Of a DNA stretch of 41,376 nucleotides, positions 32,191 through 41,282 are shown one piece after another; position 1 is the first letter of the stretch; each line of letters opens with the position of its first letter. The position numbers were made by a program, and so were the translations under genes. The stretch comes from Rhizobium sp. Root708 (GTDB lineage Bacteria; Pseudomonadota; Alphaproteobacteria; Rhizobiales; Rhizobiaceae). Location of the stretch: NCBI RefSeq assembly GCF_001429725.1, contig NZ_LMHV01000016.1:329-41704 (forward strand), in the 5' to 3' direction. Below the pieces are notes generated by a model. That model searched no databases. It saw nothing but the letters and a program-made list of their open reading frames with translations, and had not been told where the DNA came from.

Positions 32191-33387
32191 TCAGGGGCTC
32201 GACGCCGGTAGTCTCCTGCGGGCCGACGCCATCAGGACGGCGGCCCCGGCCACGCCCGAGGTGAGCGAGCCCGCAAGGATCCCGATCTTCACGTGATCCT
32301 GAGACGACGCATCCGGGAAGGCCAGCAGTCCGATGAACAGGCTCATCGTGAAGCCGATCCCGCAGAGCAGCGACACACCCGTCATCTGAGGCCAGGTCGC
32401 ACGCGCGGGTAGCTGCGCCAACCCGGACTTGACCAGAAGCGCTACCGTTCCAAGCACGCCTGCAAGCTTCCCGAGGAGAAGGCCGGCGGCGACGCCGATG
32501 GTCACTGGCTCCGCAAGGACGCTTGCCGACGCACCTGCAAAGGAGACGCCGGCATTGGCGAAGCCAAATATTGGCACGATGAAGAAAGCCACCGGCTTCT
32601 GGAGTGCGTGCTCCAGTTTGTGGAGCGGAGACTCCTCGTGCGAGGCTTCGGGCGCGCCGGGGGTGACTTTCAGCGGAATGGCAAGCGCCAGAACGACGCC
32701 CGCGAGCGTGGCGTGAATCCCGGACAGGAAGACGGCGATCCACAGAAGAACCCCGAGCCCCAGATAGACCCAGATGTTCTTCACGCCGGACCGGTTCAGG
32801 ATCACCAGGTTTCCGATCAAGACGGCTGCTACGGCAAGTGCAAGGACGTTGATGTCGGCAGTGTAAAAGATGGCGATGACGATCACCGCGCCGAGGTCGT
32901 CGATAATGGCCAGCGCCGCCAGGAAGATCTTCAGCGAGGCAGGCACCCTGTCGCCGAGAAGGGAGAGGACGCCGAGAGCGAAGGCGATGTCGGTCGCGGT
33001 CGGAATCGCCCATCCCCGCAGCGTCGAAGGGTCGGAGAGATTGAAGCCGATGTAGATCAGGGCGGGCAGCGCCATTCCGCCCGCCGCGGCGGCGCCTGGA
33101 AGGATTCGTCTGCTCCAGCTCGACAGTTGTCCGTCCAGCATTTCGCGCTTGATCTCCAGGCCGACCAACAGGAAGAAGACGCTCATCAGGGCGTCGTTGA
33201 TCCAGTGCTGCACACTCAGCGGACCCAGGTAGACATGCAGGGCGTGGAAATAGACGTCGGCGACGGGAGAGTTTGCGACGACGATCGCCAGCGCGGCCAC
33301 CGCCATGAGAATCAGACCGCCCGACGCCTCGCTGTCGAGAAACTGACGGAGTGTGGAATGGATGCGGCCTTGGATTGTTTTCGACAC
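32191..33387 (-). CDS. nhaA: Na+/H+ antiporter NhaA
   Basis: A 398-residue inner-membrane antiporter that exports sodium in exchange for protons. The ion-binding Asp163-Asp164 in '[19 protein letters not shown]' fall at exactly the E. coli numbering, and the crossing-helix Thr132-Asp133 in '[14 protein letters not shown]' are kept. The N-terminal '[10 protein letters not shown]' and '[19 protein letters not shown]' are typical. The start is GTG at 33387 with GGGAG eight bases upstream. The gene is apparently monocistronic, and the CLC transporter lies beyond the small gene at 31963. Confidence 0.96.
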   Translation of the reverse strand: MSKTIQGRIHSTLRQFLDSEASGGLILMAVAALAIVVANSPVADVYFHALHVYLGPLSVQHWINDALMSVFFLLVGLEIKREMLDGQLSSWSRRILPGAAAAGGMALPALIYIGFNLSDPSTLRGWAIPTATDIAFALGVLSLLGDRVPASLKIFLAALAIIDDLGAVIVIAIFYTADINVLALAVAAVLIGNLVILNRSGVKNIWVYLGLGVLLWIAVFLSGIHATLAGVVLALAIPLKVTPGAPEASHEESPLHKLEHALQKPVAFFIVPIFGFANAGVSFAGASASVLAEPVTIGVAAGLLLGKLAGVLGTVALLVKSGLAQLPARATWPQMTGVSLLCGIGFTMSLFIGLLAFPDASSQDHVKIGILAGSLTSGVAGAAVLMASARRRLPASSP

Positions 33388-33622
33388 GGGTTCGCTCCCT
33401 CGATGGAGGTTGATCTCAGTCTCCGTCGATCAGGGGAATCCCCGGCGCACGCAGCACACGCCTGTCTCATAACTAAGGACTGGAGATTGGTTTGCCTAGC
33501 GAAATCGGCAGGTGTCGTCCGTTCTGACAAAGGCTTGAACGGAACGTGAAACGTCTTACCTGTGCGATGTGCAGCCTGAAGCCGGGCCGTGCATTCCGTC
33601 TGCTGCCACAGGAGGTCGCCAA

Positions 33623-33730
33623 ATGCGTCCCTCTCAAACGATCTGCCTTGCCGTCGTCGCAGTCGCGATCGCCGGATTGCTATACCTGGCCTTTTCCGTC
33701 GGCCCGACCATCGCCCCGCCACCTGTGTAA
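33623..33730 (+). CDS. 35-residue single-span membrane peptide
   Basis: Short gene starting 'MRPSQTICLAVVAVAIAGLL', then YLAFSVG and a Pro-rich end. AGGAGG lies seven bases before the ATG, the best binding site in this area. Its Cys at residue 8 could suggest a lipoprotein, but no proper lipobox is present. No family recognised. Confidence 0.6.
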   Translation: MRPSQTICLAVVAVAIAGLLYLAFSVGPTIAPPPV

Positions 33731-33749
33731 GAACGTGATGGGATGAGGC

Positions 33750-33860
33750 TTAGTGGCCGAACCATCCCGCCACGCCGGCACCGCTTACCGCAATCTGCGC
33801 CACGGCAAGCAGAACCAGGGCCGCGATCAGATACGGAATCCGCTTCTTTCTGACGTGCAT
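33750..33860 (-). CDS. 36-residue single-span membrane peptide
   Basis: Short gene starting 'MHVRKKRIPYLIAALVLLAV' and ending in GWFGH; a basic head, one hydrophobic helix and a short tail. The binding site is weak. It is convergent with the 35-residue gene. Support rests on composition. Confidence 0.5.
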   Translation of the reverse strand: MHVRKKRIPYLIAALVLLAVAQIAVSGAGVAGWFGH

Positions 33861-33895
33861 GTGCGTCGTCCACTCAAGCTAGCTATCCTGCGTCC

Positions 33896-34120
33896 TTAGC
33901 GCGAAGCATCGGACGTGCGCAACGCTCGGGTGGCGACTTTGCCCAGCGTCAGCCCCTGTACGACGATCGTAAAAATCACGACCGCGTAGGTCGCCGTGAG
34001 CAAGGCCGCCTTGAAGGCGTCTCCCGCAGGGAGAGGGCAAGCGCGATCGAGATGCCGCCCCTCAGGCCTCCACGGACGAGGACGATCACGGTTCCGCGGA
34101 CGAAGTCGTAGGAAGAATGT
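33896..34120 (-). pseudogene. C-terminal remnant of a CPA1/NhaP-type Na+/H+ antiporter
   Basis: Two minus-strand frames give consecutive pieces of a CPA1 antiporter: 'FVRGTVIVLVRGGLRGGISI' then ALALSLRE, which is the conserved GLRG.ISIALALSL helix, and after a frameshift near 34015 'FKAALLTATYAVVIFTIVVQ' then GLTLGKV. The first ten or so helices are missing. The gene is dead. It lies beside intact nhaA, but the two families are unrelated in sequence. Confidence 0.75.
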
Positions 34121-34277
34121 GCGCTGTTCAGCAGTGAAGGATACGTCAAGCTGAAGGAAGAATTGATTGCGGCTCGCCTGGTATTCACTGTCTAGTACGG
34201 ATCGCGCGCGCACGGTCGATGGCCGGGACCGGTGTCTCTGCTGGGCTTGTTCGTTGAATAACAAGGGGTAGGTCGCG

Positions 34278-34460
34278 CTATAGGTTGTCGTTGGCCGGGG
34301 CCGATTTGATTTTGGACGCCAGCTTTAGAATATATTTGTCGGCAAGATCCGTAAGTTGCAAAGCAACCTCCTTTTCGCTCGATCCCGCGGCCATGGCGCT
34401 GGTAATTAGCAAACTCAATTGCTTTCGGAATACTGCTTCACACTCTGGACGATCATCAGC
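34278..34460 (-). CDS. Small hypothetical protein, start unclear
   Basis: The C-terminal 56 residues of a longer minus-strand frame look like a real protein: 'PECEAVFRKQLSLLITSAMA' followed by 'EKEVALQLTDLADKYILKLA' and a basic end. The upstream part of the frame is Ser/Pro/Arg-rich and not protein-like, and no good start or binding site is visible at the transition. It may be an intact small gene with an unusual start or a 5'-damaged one. Confidence 0.4.
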   Translation of the reverse strand, partial: ADDRPECEAVFRKQLSLLITSAMAAGSSEKEVALQLTDLADKYILKLASKIKSAPANDNL

Positions 34461-34600
34461 AGAGGCGCAGACCGATCTTCCATGCTTTGGCGAAGGCGCT
34501 GTTTGCTGCGCAGGCGGATGAGACGGCGGTGATGCAAATCCTAGCGGACGGTGATCTGCCGCTCTGCAGCTGATAGTCATACGGCAGATGAGGAGAATCG

Positions 34601-34903
34601 GTGCCCAGATTGAGTTTCGTGGTCGTCGCCCATTGCGATTGGAGCATGGAACGGAAAAAGCGCTGGATGGCGGTGGCCATGAAACGCGGCGGACAGTGGC
34701 ATCTTCAGCCTCCGGAACTCGTCGCTGACACGTCCAGTTTGTTCGACCGGCTACAGCGTGGCGCCGTCGAACCTGGCTCGCTTATCATCGGTGCCGACGA
34801 CGCGCAGATCTTGCCGGCGCAAACTCATTTTTACGCTAATATTTACAGTAACGTACTTCTGGGCTTCCTCGATTTCTGCCACCCTTTGCGCGCTGCGCTG
34901 TAG
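34601..34903 (+). pseudogene. 5' fragment of a DUF429-like gene
   Basis: The frame starts at GTG with GGAG about six bases upstream. The first 60 codons ('CDWSMERKKRWMAVAMKRGG', 'PPELVADTSSLFDRLQRGAV') resemble the N-terminus of hypothetical proteins that usually continue with a GFDFPIGLP segment and reach about 250 residues or more. Here the resemblance stops around residue 70 and the frame ends at 100. I read it as an N-terminal fragment whose rest was lost when the neighbouring sulfatase block arrived. Confidence 0.45.
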
Positions 34904-34963
34904 GTGAGCGTCGCTCATGTAAACTTTCCCACTCACGACCGGTGGACATCGGAGGTTCGATCA

Positions 34964-36538
34964 ATGAGATTTTCTGGCAAGCTTGCCGCGTTGGGATTGC
35001 TGCTCCTCAGCAGTTCCGCCTACGCACAGGACAGCGCTAAAACGCCACCTGACAAGCCCAATATCCTCGTCATCTTCGGTGACGACATCGGCCAATCCAA
35101 CGTCTCGGCCTATACGATGGGCGTCATGGGGTACCGAACACCAAACATCGACCGCATTGCGCAAGAAGGCGTGATCTTCACTGACTACTATGCCGAGCAG
35201 AGCTGCACCGCCGGCCGCTCGACTTTCATCACCGGCCAGGCGACGCTGCGCACCGGCCTCTCCAAAGTCGGCTTGCCGGGAGCGCCCATAGGACTGCAGG
35301 CGACTGACGTGACCATCGCCTCTGCCCTCAAGGACGAGGGGTATTCGACCGGCCAGTTCGGCAAAAATCACCTCGGCGACCGTGACGAGTTCCTGCCGAC
35401 CAATCACGGGTTCGACGAATTCTTCGGAAATCTCTACCACCTGAACGCCGAGGAAGAGCCGGAGGACCGCAATTACCCGCAAGACCCGAACTTCCGAAAG
35501 CAGTTTGGCCCACGCGGGGTCATCAAGGCCTCGGCCGACGGGAAGATCGAGGATACGGGAGCCCTCACGCGCAAGCGGATGGAGACCATCGACGACGAGA
35601 CTTCTGCCGCAGCTATTGACTTCATGAAGCGCCAGCATACTCAGGGCAAGCCGTTCTTCACCTGGTTCAACACCACGCGCATGCATGCTCGCACTCACGT
35701 GCGCGCAGACCACCGCAGCCCGCCGGGCCTCACCGCGCCGACTGAATATGCCGACGGGATGGTCGAGCATGACGCCGTGGTCGGCGAGGTACTGAAGTCG
35801 CTCGACGAGATGGGCATCGCTGACAATACGATCGTGGTCTATACGACCGACAACGGCCCGCACGAAAACACCTGGCCGGACGCGGCAAACACACCGTACC
35901 GCAGTGAGAAGACCACCAACTGGGAAGGCGCATTTCGAGTTCCGGCGATGATCCGCTGGCCAGGGCACATCAAGCCGGCAACCCAGCTAAACGGCATCGT
36001 GTCCGGTCTCGACTGGTTCCCGACGCTCCTCGCGGCCGCAGGCGACACCGATATCAAGGACCGGTTGCTGCAGGGAACGACGATCGATGGCAAAAAGTAC
36101 AAGAACCACCTGGACGGATACAACCAGCTCGACTACTTGACCGGAAAAGCGCCAAACAGCGCACGTCAGGAGTTTTTCTACTTCAACGACGACGGTGATC
36201 TCGTGGCGCTGCGCTATGAGAACTGGAAGCTGGTCTTCGAGGAACAGCGCGCGCAAGGCACCTTGCAGGTCTGGGCTGAGCCATTCACCAAGCTTCGCCT
36301 TCCAAAAATGTTCGACCTCCGCGCCGATCCCTACGAGAAAGCTGACATCACCTCGAACACCTACTGGGACTGGGTCTTCACCCACGCTTACCTTGCGGTC
36401 CCTGCGCAGGCGGAGGTGGCGAAATTCTTCGCAACCTTCAAGGACTACCCACCGGCGCAGCGGCCGGCGAGCTTCTCGATCGACCAAATTCAGGAGAAGC
36501 TGACAGAGTCATTCAACTCAATGGGTGGCGGGCAGTAG
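34964..36538 (+). CDS. Exported arylsulfatase 1
   Basis: A 524-residue sulfatase with a Sec signal peptide (cleavage after 'AYA', residue 21). Metal ligands Asp40-Asp41 lie in 'ILVIFGDDIGQSNVSAY'. The catalytic Cys81 is in 'CTAGR' (family pattern C-x-P/A-x-R needs a variable third position; here Ala). It must be converted to formylglycine by a sulfatase-maturing enzyme, which is not in this window. 'VYTTDNGPHENTWPD' gives the second metal cluster. It hydrolyses sulfate esters in the periplasm; the substrate is unknown. GGAGG lies eight bases before the ATG at 34964. First of three tandem sulfatases. Confidence 0.92.
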   Translation: MRFSGKLAALGLLLLSSSAYAQDSAKTPPDKPNILVIFGDDIGQSNVSAYTMGVMGYRTPNIDRIAQEGVIFTDYYAEQSCTAGRSTFITGQATLRTGLSKVGLPGAPIGLQATDVTIASALKDEGYSTGQFGKNHLGDRDEFLPTNHGFDEFFGNLYHLNAEEEPEDRNYPQDPNFRKQFGPRGVIKASADGKIEDTGALTRKRMETIDDETSAAAIDFMKRQHTQGKPFFTWFNTTRMHARTHVRADHRSPPGLTAPTEYADGMVEHDAVVGEVLKSLDEMGIADNTIVVYTTDNGPHENTWPDAANTPYRSEKTTNWEGAFRVPAMIRWPGHIKPATQLNGIVSGLDWFPTLLAAAGDTDIKDRLLQGTTIDGKKYKNHLDGYNQLDYLTGKAPNSARQEFFYFNDDGDLVALRYENWKLVFEEQRAQGTLQVWAEPFTKLRLPKMFDLRADPYEKADITSNTYWDWVFTHAYLAVPAQAEVAKFFATFKDYPPAQRPASFSIDQIQEKLTESFNSMGGGQ

Positions 36539-36586
36539 GCATACCCATGAAACCGCCCGCATGACCAAGCCGGCTTTGTCATGAGA

Positions 36587-36617
36587 CGTCGGAGTACCCA
36601 GTCGGGGTGCTCCGACG
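36587..36617 (+). terminator. Hairpin between sulfatases 1 and 2
   Basis: Inverted repeat CGTCGGAG / CTCCGACG with a 15-base loop, no T-tract. It could be a weak terminator or an mRNA-stability element. Confidence 0.4.
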
Positions 36618-36677
36618 CGAATTTCATTCCGACGGAACCGTTTGACAGAATGGCGCTGCAACTTATGGAGGACCTGC

Positions 36678-39053
36678 ATGCGATCGTACATGACGGTTCG
36701 TTCCATTGCCTTTGCGATGCTCGTTTCCCTAGCGACATCTACCTCGGCCTTTACCCAGTCTGTGCCCTCCGATGGCTCCGTCCTCCCGTTTCCGCCGTCG
36801 CCTATGCAGGGTATGGCGAAACCTAGATTGCAGGATTCCACGATGGCGTGGCCGGTTGCTCCGCAGCGGCTGCCGAAAGATGCGCCGAACATTCTGATCG
36901 TGTTGCTCGACGACGTCGGCTTCGGCGTCTCGGAGGCCTTCGGCGGAGAAGTTCACACGCCGACCCTCGACCGTCTGGCGAAGGAGGGCATCAGCTTCAC
37001 CGATTTCAATACGACATCGATCTGTTCTCCGACCCGCGCATCGCTTTTGACGGGGCGCAATCACACCCGTGTGGGGTCGGGAACTATCGCTGAGCGCGCG
37101 GTGGCGTTCGACGGCTATACCGGCGTCATTCCCAAAACAGCAGCCACCGTTGCGGAAGTCTTGAAGGATTATGGCTACCACACGTCTGCCTTCGGCAAAT
37201 GGCACAATACGCCGGCGATCGAAACAACCGCCATAGGCCCAAAGGACCATTGGCCGAACGCCTATGGCTTCGAATATTTCTACGGCTTTCTGGGCGGGGA
37301 GACGTCGCAGTGGGAACCCAGGCTGACGGAAAATTTCAACGCCGTCGAGCCACCGAACGACCCCAAATATCATCTGACCGAGGATTTGGTCGGCAAGGCG
37401 TTGAACTGGCTCGACGAGTACAGGGCTTTCGATCCTGACAAGCCTTTCATGATGTACTGGGCTCCGGGCGGCGTGCATGGTCCGCACCATGTGGCGCAGG
37501 AGTGGGCCGATAAGTATAAGGGGAAGTTCAACGACGGATGGGATGCCTATCGCGAACGTGTCTACAAGCGCCAACTCGACATGGGGATCATTCCTCCAGG
37601 TACCAAGCTCACCGAGCGTGATCCGACCATGGCCTCCTGGGACAGCATCCCGAGCGAGCAGCGCCCTTTCCAGGAGCGGTTGATGGAGGTGTTTGCGGGC
37701 TTTGTCGAACACACCGACACACAGGTCGGCCGCCTGCTAGACGGCATGAAACAGCGTGGCCTGAGCGACAATACCCTGGTCTTCTACATCTTCGGCGACA
37801 ACGGCTCGAGCGCCGAAGGACAGCAGGGGTCGATCAGCGAACTGCTGGCCCAGAACAATATTCCAAACACCCTTCAGCAGCAGCTAGACGCACTCAACAA
37901 GATCGGCGGGCTGGACGCTCTCGGCACCCCTAGGACAGACAATATGTACCATGCCGGCTGGGCTTGGGCTGGAGGGACGCCGTTCAAGGGGACGAAGCTG
38001 CTGGGAGCCTATTTCGGCGGCACACGCAATCCCATGGTGGTCTCCTGGCCGGGGCACATCAAGCACGACGGCAAGATGCGTGAGCAGTTCCATCATGTCG
38101 TGGACATCGCACCGACGATCTATGACGTATTGAAGATCAAGCCGCCGAAAGTCGTCAGCGGTTTCGATCAGATACCGATCGACGGAACGAGCCTGGCCTA
38201 TACCTTCGCCTCCGCCGATGCCAAGGGCGAAAAGAAGATGCAGTTCTTCGACAACAACGGCAGCCGAGGTCTCTACCTCGACGGATGGTTCGCCGGCACC
38301 TTCGGCCCGTTCATTCCGTGGGACACGCCAGGGTCGGCAAAGCGGCTTGCGAACTGGGATTCCGCTAACGACAAGTGGGAACTCTACGATCTCAAGTCTG
38401 ACTTTTCGCAGGCCAACGACCTTGCCGCCAAGGACCCAAAGAAACTGGAACAGATGAAGGCCAAATTCCTGGAGGTCGCAAAGGCAAACCAGGACTTTCC
38501 GATCGGAGCTGGAAACTGGCTGCGGCTTCACCCCCAGGACAGGGTCAAATCACCCTACGAGAAGTGGACCTTCTCGCAGAACACGCGCCGCATGCCGGAG
38601 TTTGCGGCTCCCGGGGTCGGACGCGAGAGCACGAACGTAAAGATTTCAGCTGAGTTCGGCGACAACGCCAATGGTGTGCTCTACGCCGTCGGTGGCGCAG
38701 GCGGTGGACTGTCTGTCTATGTGGAGGACGGCCACCTCGTCTACGAGTACAACATGATGATCATCGAGAACTATAAGGCCAAGACGGATAAAATTGACGC
38801 CGGCAAGCACGAGATCGAGATCGCGACATCGATCCCCAAACCTGGCGGCGCTGGCGAGGTCGTGATCAAGGTCGATGGCAAGGAAGCAGCGAGGACCACG
38901 GTCGCTCGAACAGTTCCAGCCGCATTCACGGCGACCGAATCCTTTGATGTCGGGGCGGACCTTGGCTCTCCGGTGTCCGAGGACTATGCGGAAAAACGAC
39001 CGTTCGCGTTCAACGGTACAATCGAAGAAATGCATGTCACGCTGTCTAGGTAA
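36678..39053 (+). CDS. Exported arylsulfatase 2 (long form)
   Basis: A 791-residue sulfatase. The signal peptide covers about residues 1-27. Asp78-Asp79 in 'NILIVLLDDVGFGVSEAFGG' bind metal; the catalytic Cys116 is in 'CSPTR', the canonical formylglycine motif. The sulfatase core runs to about residue 620. A C-terminal beta-rich extension ('GVLYAVGGAGGGLSVYVEDG' to the end) is typical of the long arylsulfatases and may cap the active site. GGAGG lies about 11 bases before the ATG at 36678; a further in-frame ATG at codon 5 is possible. It is separated from sulfatase 1 by 139 bases. Confidence 0.92.
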   Translation: MRSYMTVRSIAFAMLVSLATSTSAFTQSVPSDGSVLPFPPSPMQGMAKPRLQDSTMAWPVAPQRLPKDAPNILIVLLDDVGFGVSEAFGGEVHTPTLDRLAKEGISFTDFNTTSICSPTRASLLTGRNHTRVGSGTIAERAVAFDGYTGVIPKTAATVAEVLKDYGYHTSAFGKWHNTPAIETTAIGPKDHWPNAYGFEYFYGFLGGETSQWEPRLTENFNAVEPPNDPKYHLTEDLVGKALNWLDEYRAFDPDKPFMMYWAPGGVHGPHHVAQEWADKYKGKFNDGWDAYRERVYKRQLDMGIIPPGTKLTERDPTMASWDSIPSEQRPFQERLMEVFAGFVEHTDTQVGRLLDGMKQRGLSDNTLVFYIFGDNGSSAEGQQGSISELLAQNNIPNTLQQQLDALNKIGGLDALGTPRTDNMYHAGWAWAGGTPFKGTKLLGAYFGGTRNPMVVSWPGHIKHDGKMREQFHHVVDIAPTIYDVLKIKPPKVVSGFDQIPIDGTSLAYTFASADAKGEKKMQFFDNNGSRGLYLDGWFAGTFGPFIPWDTPGSAKRLANWDSANDKWELYDLKSDFSQANDLAAKDPKKLEQMKAKFLEVAKANQDFPIGAGNWLRLHPQDRVKSPYEKWTFSQNTRRMPEFAAPGVGRESTNVKISAEFGDNANGVLYAVGGAGGGLSVYVEDGHLVYEYNMMIIENYKAKTDKIDAGKHEIEIATSIPKPGGAGEVVIKVDGKEAARTTVARTVPAAFTATESFDVGADLGSPVSEDYAEKRPFAFNGTIEEMHVTLSR

Positions 39054-39155
39054 TCGCAGCCACGGTGCACAAGCTGGTCCAGAGAACCGTTGCTCTCGGC
39101 CAGCTTGCGGGTCTGCCAGGCAATCAACTCATCCTCGAGATTAAGGGAGCTTCCG

Positions 39156-40748
39156 ATGGGCATGAAACAGCTTCGCGCTCTGGTCCTGCAGACTGCGATA
39201 CTCGCGGCGATCCCCACCGTCACGCTGGCTCAATCAGTTCTCTCCAAGGCCGAGCGTACTTCCGAAAGCATGGAGCCGGCGCTGGTTCATTCTGATCAGG
39301 CGTTAGCTGCACAGGCGAAGCTCGACGCACTACAGACGAAGTTCGGCCGCAAGCCAAACATCGTCTGGCTCGTCGTCGACGACATGGGATACGGTGACCC
39401 GGGCGCATTTGGCGGTGGTGCTGCTGTGGGAGCAGCGACACCCAATATGGACCGGTTGGCCGCGGAAGGCCTGAAACTGACTTCCACCTACTCACAGGCG
39501 ACCTGCACGCCAACCCGCTCAGCCATTCTGACCGGACGCCTGCCAGTTCGAACCGGCCTGACCCGCCCCATCCTTGCGGGCGACAAGATCACCAGGAACC
39601 CGTGGTCCGACGAAACCTCACTGCCGAAAATTCTGGGTGAGGCTGGCTACAAAACAATCCTCTCCGGGAAATGGCATGTGGGCGAGTCCGAGGGCATGCG
39701 GCCGCACGACATCGGCTTTGACGAGTTCTATGGCTTCTACGAGGCCGAGAAAGAAATCAGCCAGGGAGTGGACAAACGCCGATATCCCGATCTCGTCCTG
39801 AACCCGGAGCGTCTAGCGATGCTCAAGGCCACAGGTTCGAGTGATGCCCTGGTTCATGGCTTCAAGGGAGGCGTGACTAGCGACGTTGAGGTAATAGATA
39901 GTATCGAGAAGATGGCTGAGGGCGACCGTCTAACCAAGGAATTCACCGTTGCGAAGATAAAGGAATTGGCCTCTGGGACCGCGCCGTTCTTTCTCGAACA
40001 TTGCTTCATGAAGGTACATGCCGACAACTTCGCCAGCAAGGAGTTCGAAGGCAAGAGCGCATCCAAATACCCGTACAAGGACGACGTCGTCGAAGTAGAC
40101 TCTTACGTCGGTCAAATCGTCAAGGCGCTGGATGAGGCCGGTGTCCTAGACAACACCTTCGTGTTCGTAACCTCCGACAACGGTCCACAGTTGGATACCT
40201 GGCCTGACGCCGGATACACACCATTCCGAGGAGCCAAAGGTTCGGCCTGGGAGGGTGGCGTGCGCGTCCCTGGAATTGCATACTGGCGTGGGACCATCAA
40301 GCCGGGCCGCCAGAGCGATGAACTTTTTGACCTCATGGACCTCTTCAACACGTCGCTGCACCTTGCCGGTTCACTCGATAAGATACCGTCTGATCGGTAC
40401 ATCGATGGCATCGACCAGACGTCGTTTCTATTGGCGGACGACGGCCGGTCTAATCGGGAGAAAGTCTACATCTGGAACGAACAGGACTTCATGGCGATGC
40501 GCATGTATGAGTACAAAATGCACCTGAAGATCGTGCAGGAGCATGCGCAGTGGCTGAACATCGACATGACCACTGTCAGCGACGTCGGCCTCGCACCATG
40601 GCTGTTCAACCTCTATATTGACCCGAAAGAACAGTACCCTGTTGGGCACCGCATGAATGCCTTCCTTGCGTCGATGGCTGCCGAAATGAAGGGGCATGCG
40701 GCGACGTTCAAGAAGTATCCGCCCAAAAACATTGGGCTCGGGCAATAA
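39156..40748 (+). CDS. Exported arylsulfatase 3
   Basis: A 530-residue sulfatase. The signal peptide covers residues 1-26 (cleavage after 'TLA'). Asp75-Asp76 in 'NIVWLVVDDMGYGDPGAFGG' are metal ligands; the catalytic Cys117 is in 'CTPTR'. 'FVFVTSDNGPQLDTWPDAGY' supplies the second metal set. It is closer in length and in its C-terminal half ('GIAYWRGTIKPGRQSDELFD') to sulfatase 1 than to sulfatase 2. AAGGGAG lies seven bases before the ATG at 39156, and the gap to sulfatase 2 is 102 bases. The three genes are probably expressed together to release sulfate from outside sulfate esters. Confidence 0.92.
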   Translation: MGMKQLRALVLQTAILAAIPTVTLAQSVLSKAERTSESMEPALVHSDQALAAQAKLDALQTKFGRKPNIVWLVVDDMGYGDPGAFGGGAAVGAATPNMDRLAAEGLKLTSTYSQATCTPTRSAILTGRLPVRTGLTRPILAGDKITRNPWSDETSLPKILGEAGYKTILSGKWHVGESEGMRPHDIGFDEFYGFYEAEKEISQGVDKRRYPDLVLNPERLAMLKATGSSDALVHGFKGGVTSDVEVIDSIEKMAEGDRLTKEFTVAKIKELASGTAPFFLEHCFMKVHADNFASKEFEGKSASKYPYKDDVVEVDSYVGQIVKALDEAGVLDNTFVFVTSDNGPQLDTWPDAGYTPFRGAKGSAWEGGVRVPGIAYWRGTIKPGRQSDELFDLMDLFNTSLHLAGSLDKIPSDRYIDGIDQTSFLLADDGRSNREKVYIWNEQDFMAMRMYEYKMHLKIVQEHAQWLNIDMTTVSDVGLAPWLFNLYIDPKEQYPVGHRMNAFLASMAAEMKGHAATFKKYPPKNIGLGQ

Positions 40749-40883
40749 GACAAAAGGTCAACTGACTTGCCTGCGTCGCTTGCAGATGCTCGGCAGTGAG
40801 GATCAGGTTGAGTACCAGAAGTTGCGCGATTCCGTCGGGAATCTCCGGCGGTTCCAACGCCAGACGGATGCGAGCGAGAGACC

Positions 40884-41282
40884 GTGAAGCACTGGCTTTC
40901 AGGGCAGCACGGTCCGGATGCCGTGTATTTCCTTCGTCTCGTGGTTTCGTCGCCCGTAATCCGATCCTTTGTCCTCGGCCTGATCGAAGGCCCGGCGTCA
41001 AAGGGGGCAGCTGATCCAATAGATCGGTACTCCTTAACGGCAGCAAAGGACGCCTACGTTGCTGGTGAAGCCGCTCTCGACCCATCAGACCGGAAAACTC
41101 AGCAAAATGACCCTGAAGATGACCCTGTAAATGACCCTGAAAAGGCGGAGATCAACGAGCGGCAGCACTGGTTCCTGACACGAATAGCGGAAGGTGGCCG
41201 ATGCTGCGCCACCGAGATCATGACGACGTGGAAGGTGAGCCTGAAGACCGCTCACCGAGGCATTCGCGGTCTCCAGCAGTGA
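40884..41282 (+). pseudogene. HTH-domain gene truncated by an insertion sequence
   Basis: The last 45 codons, 'NERQHWFLTRIAEGGRCCAT' followed by 'EIMTTWKVSLKTAHRGIRGL', form most of a winged helix like that at the C-terminus of AAA-4/Fic-type regulators, which also carry a repetitive 'NDPxxDPVNDPE' linker as seen just before it. The frame is cut in the recognition helix region precisely where the IS-like sequence begins. The N-terminal part is not recognised, and the GTG start is uncertain. The 135 bases between sulfatase 3 and this frame hold nothing recognisable. Confidence 0.5.

Noticed and set aside
33540..33564. GGAAC upstream of the 35-residue gene at 33623
   Set aside because: No CGTT-like -10 at the right spacing.
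34961..35968. Long minus-strand frame inside sulfatase 1
   Set aside because: Shadow of a GC-rich coding region. The plus-strand frame has all sulfatase motifs and a signal peptide. The same applies to the minus-strand frames at 36729-37712 and 37884-38531 and the plus-strand frame at 6260-6841 in katE.
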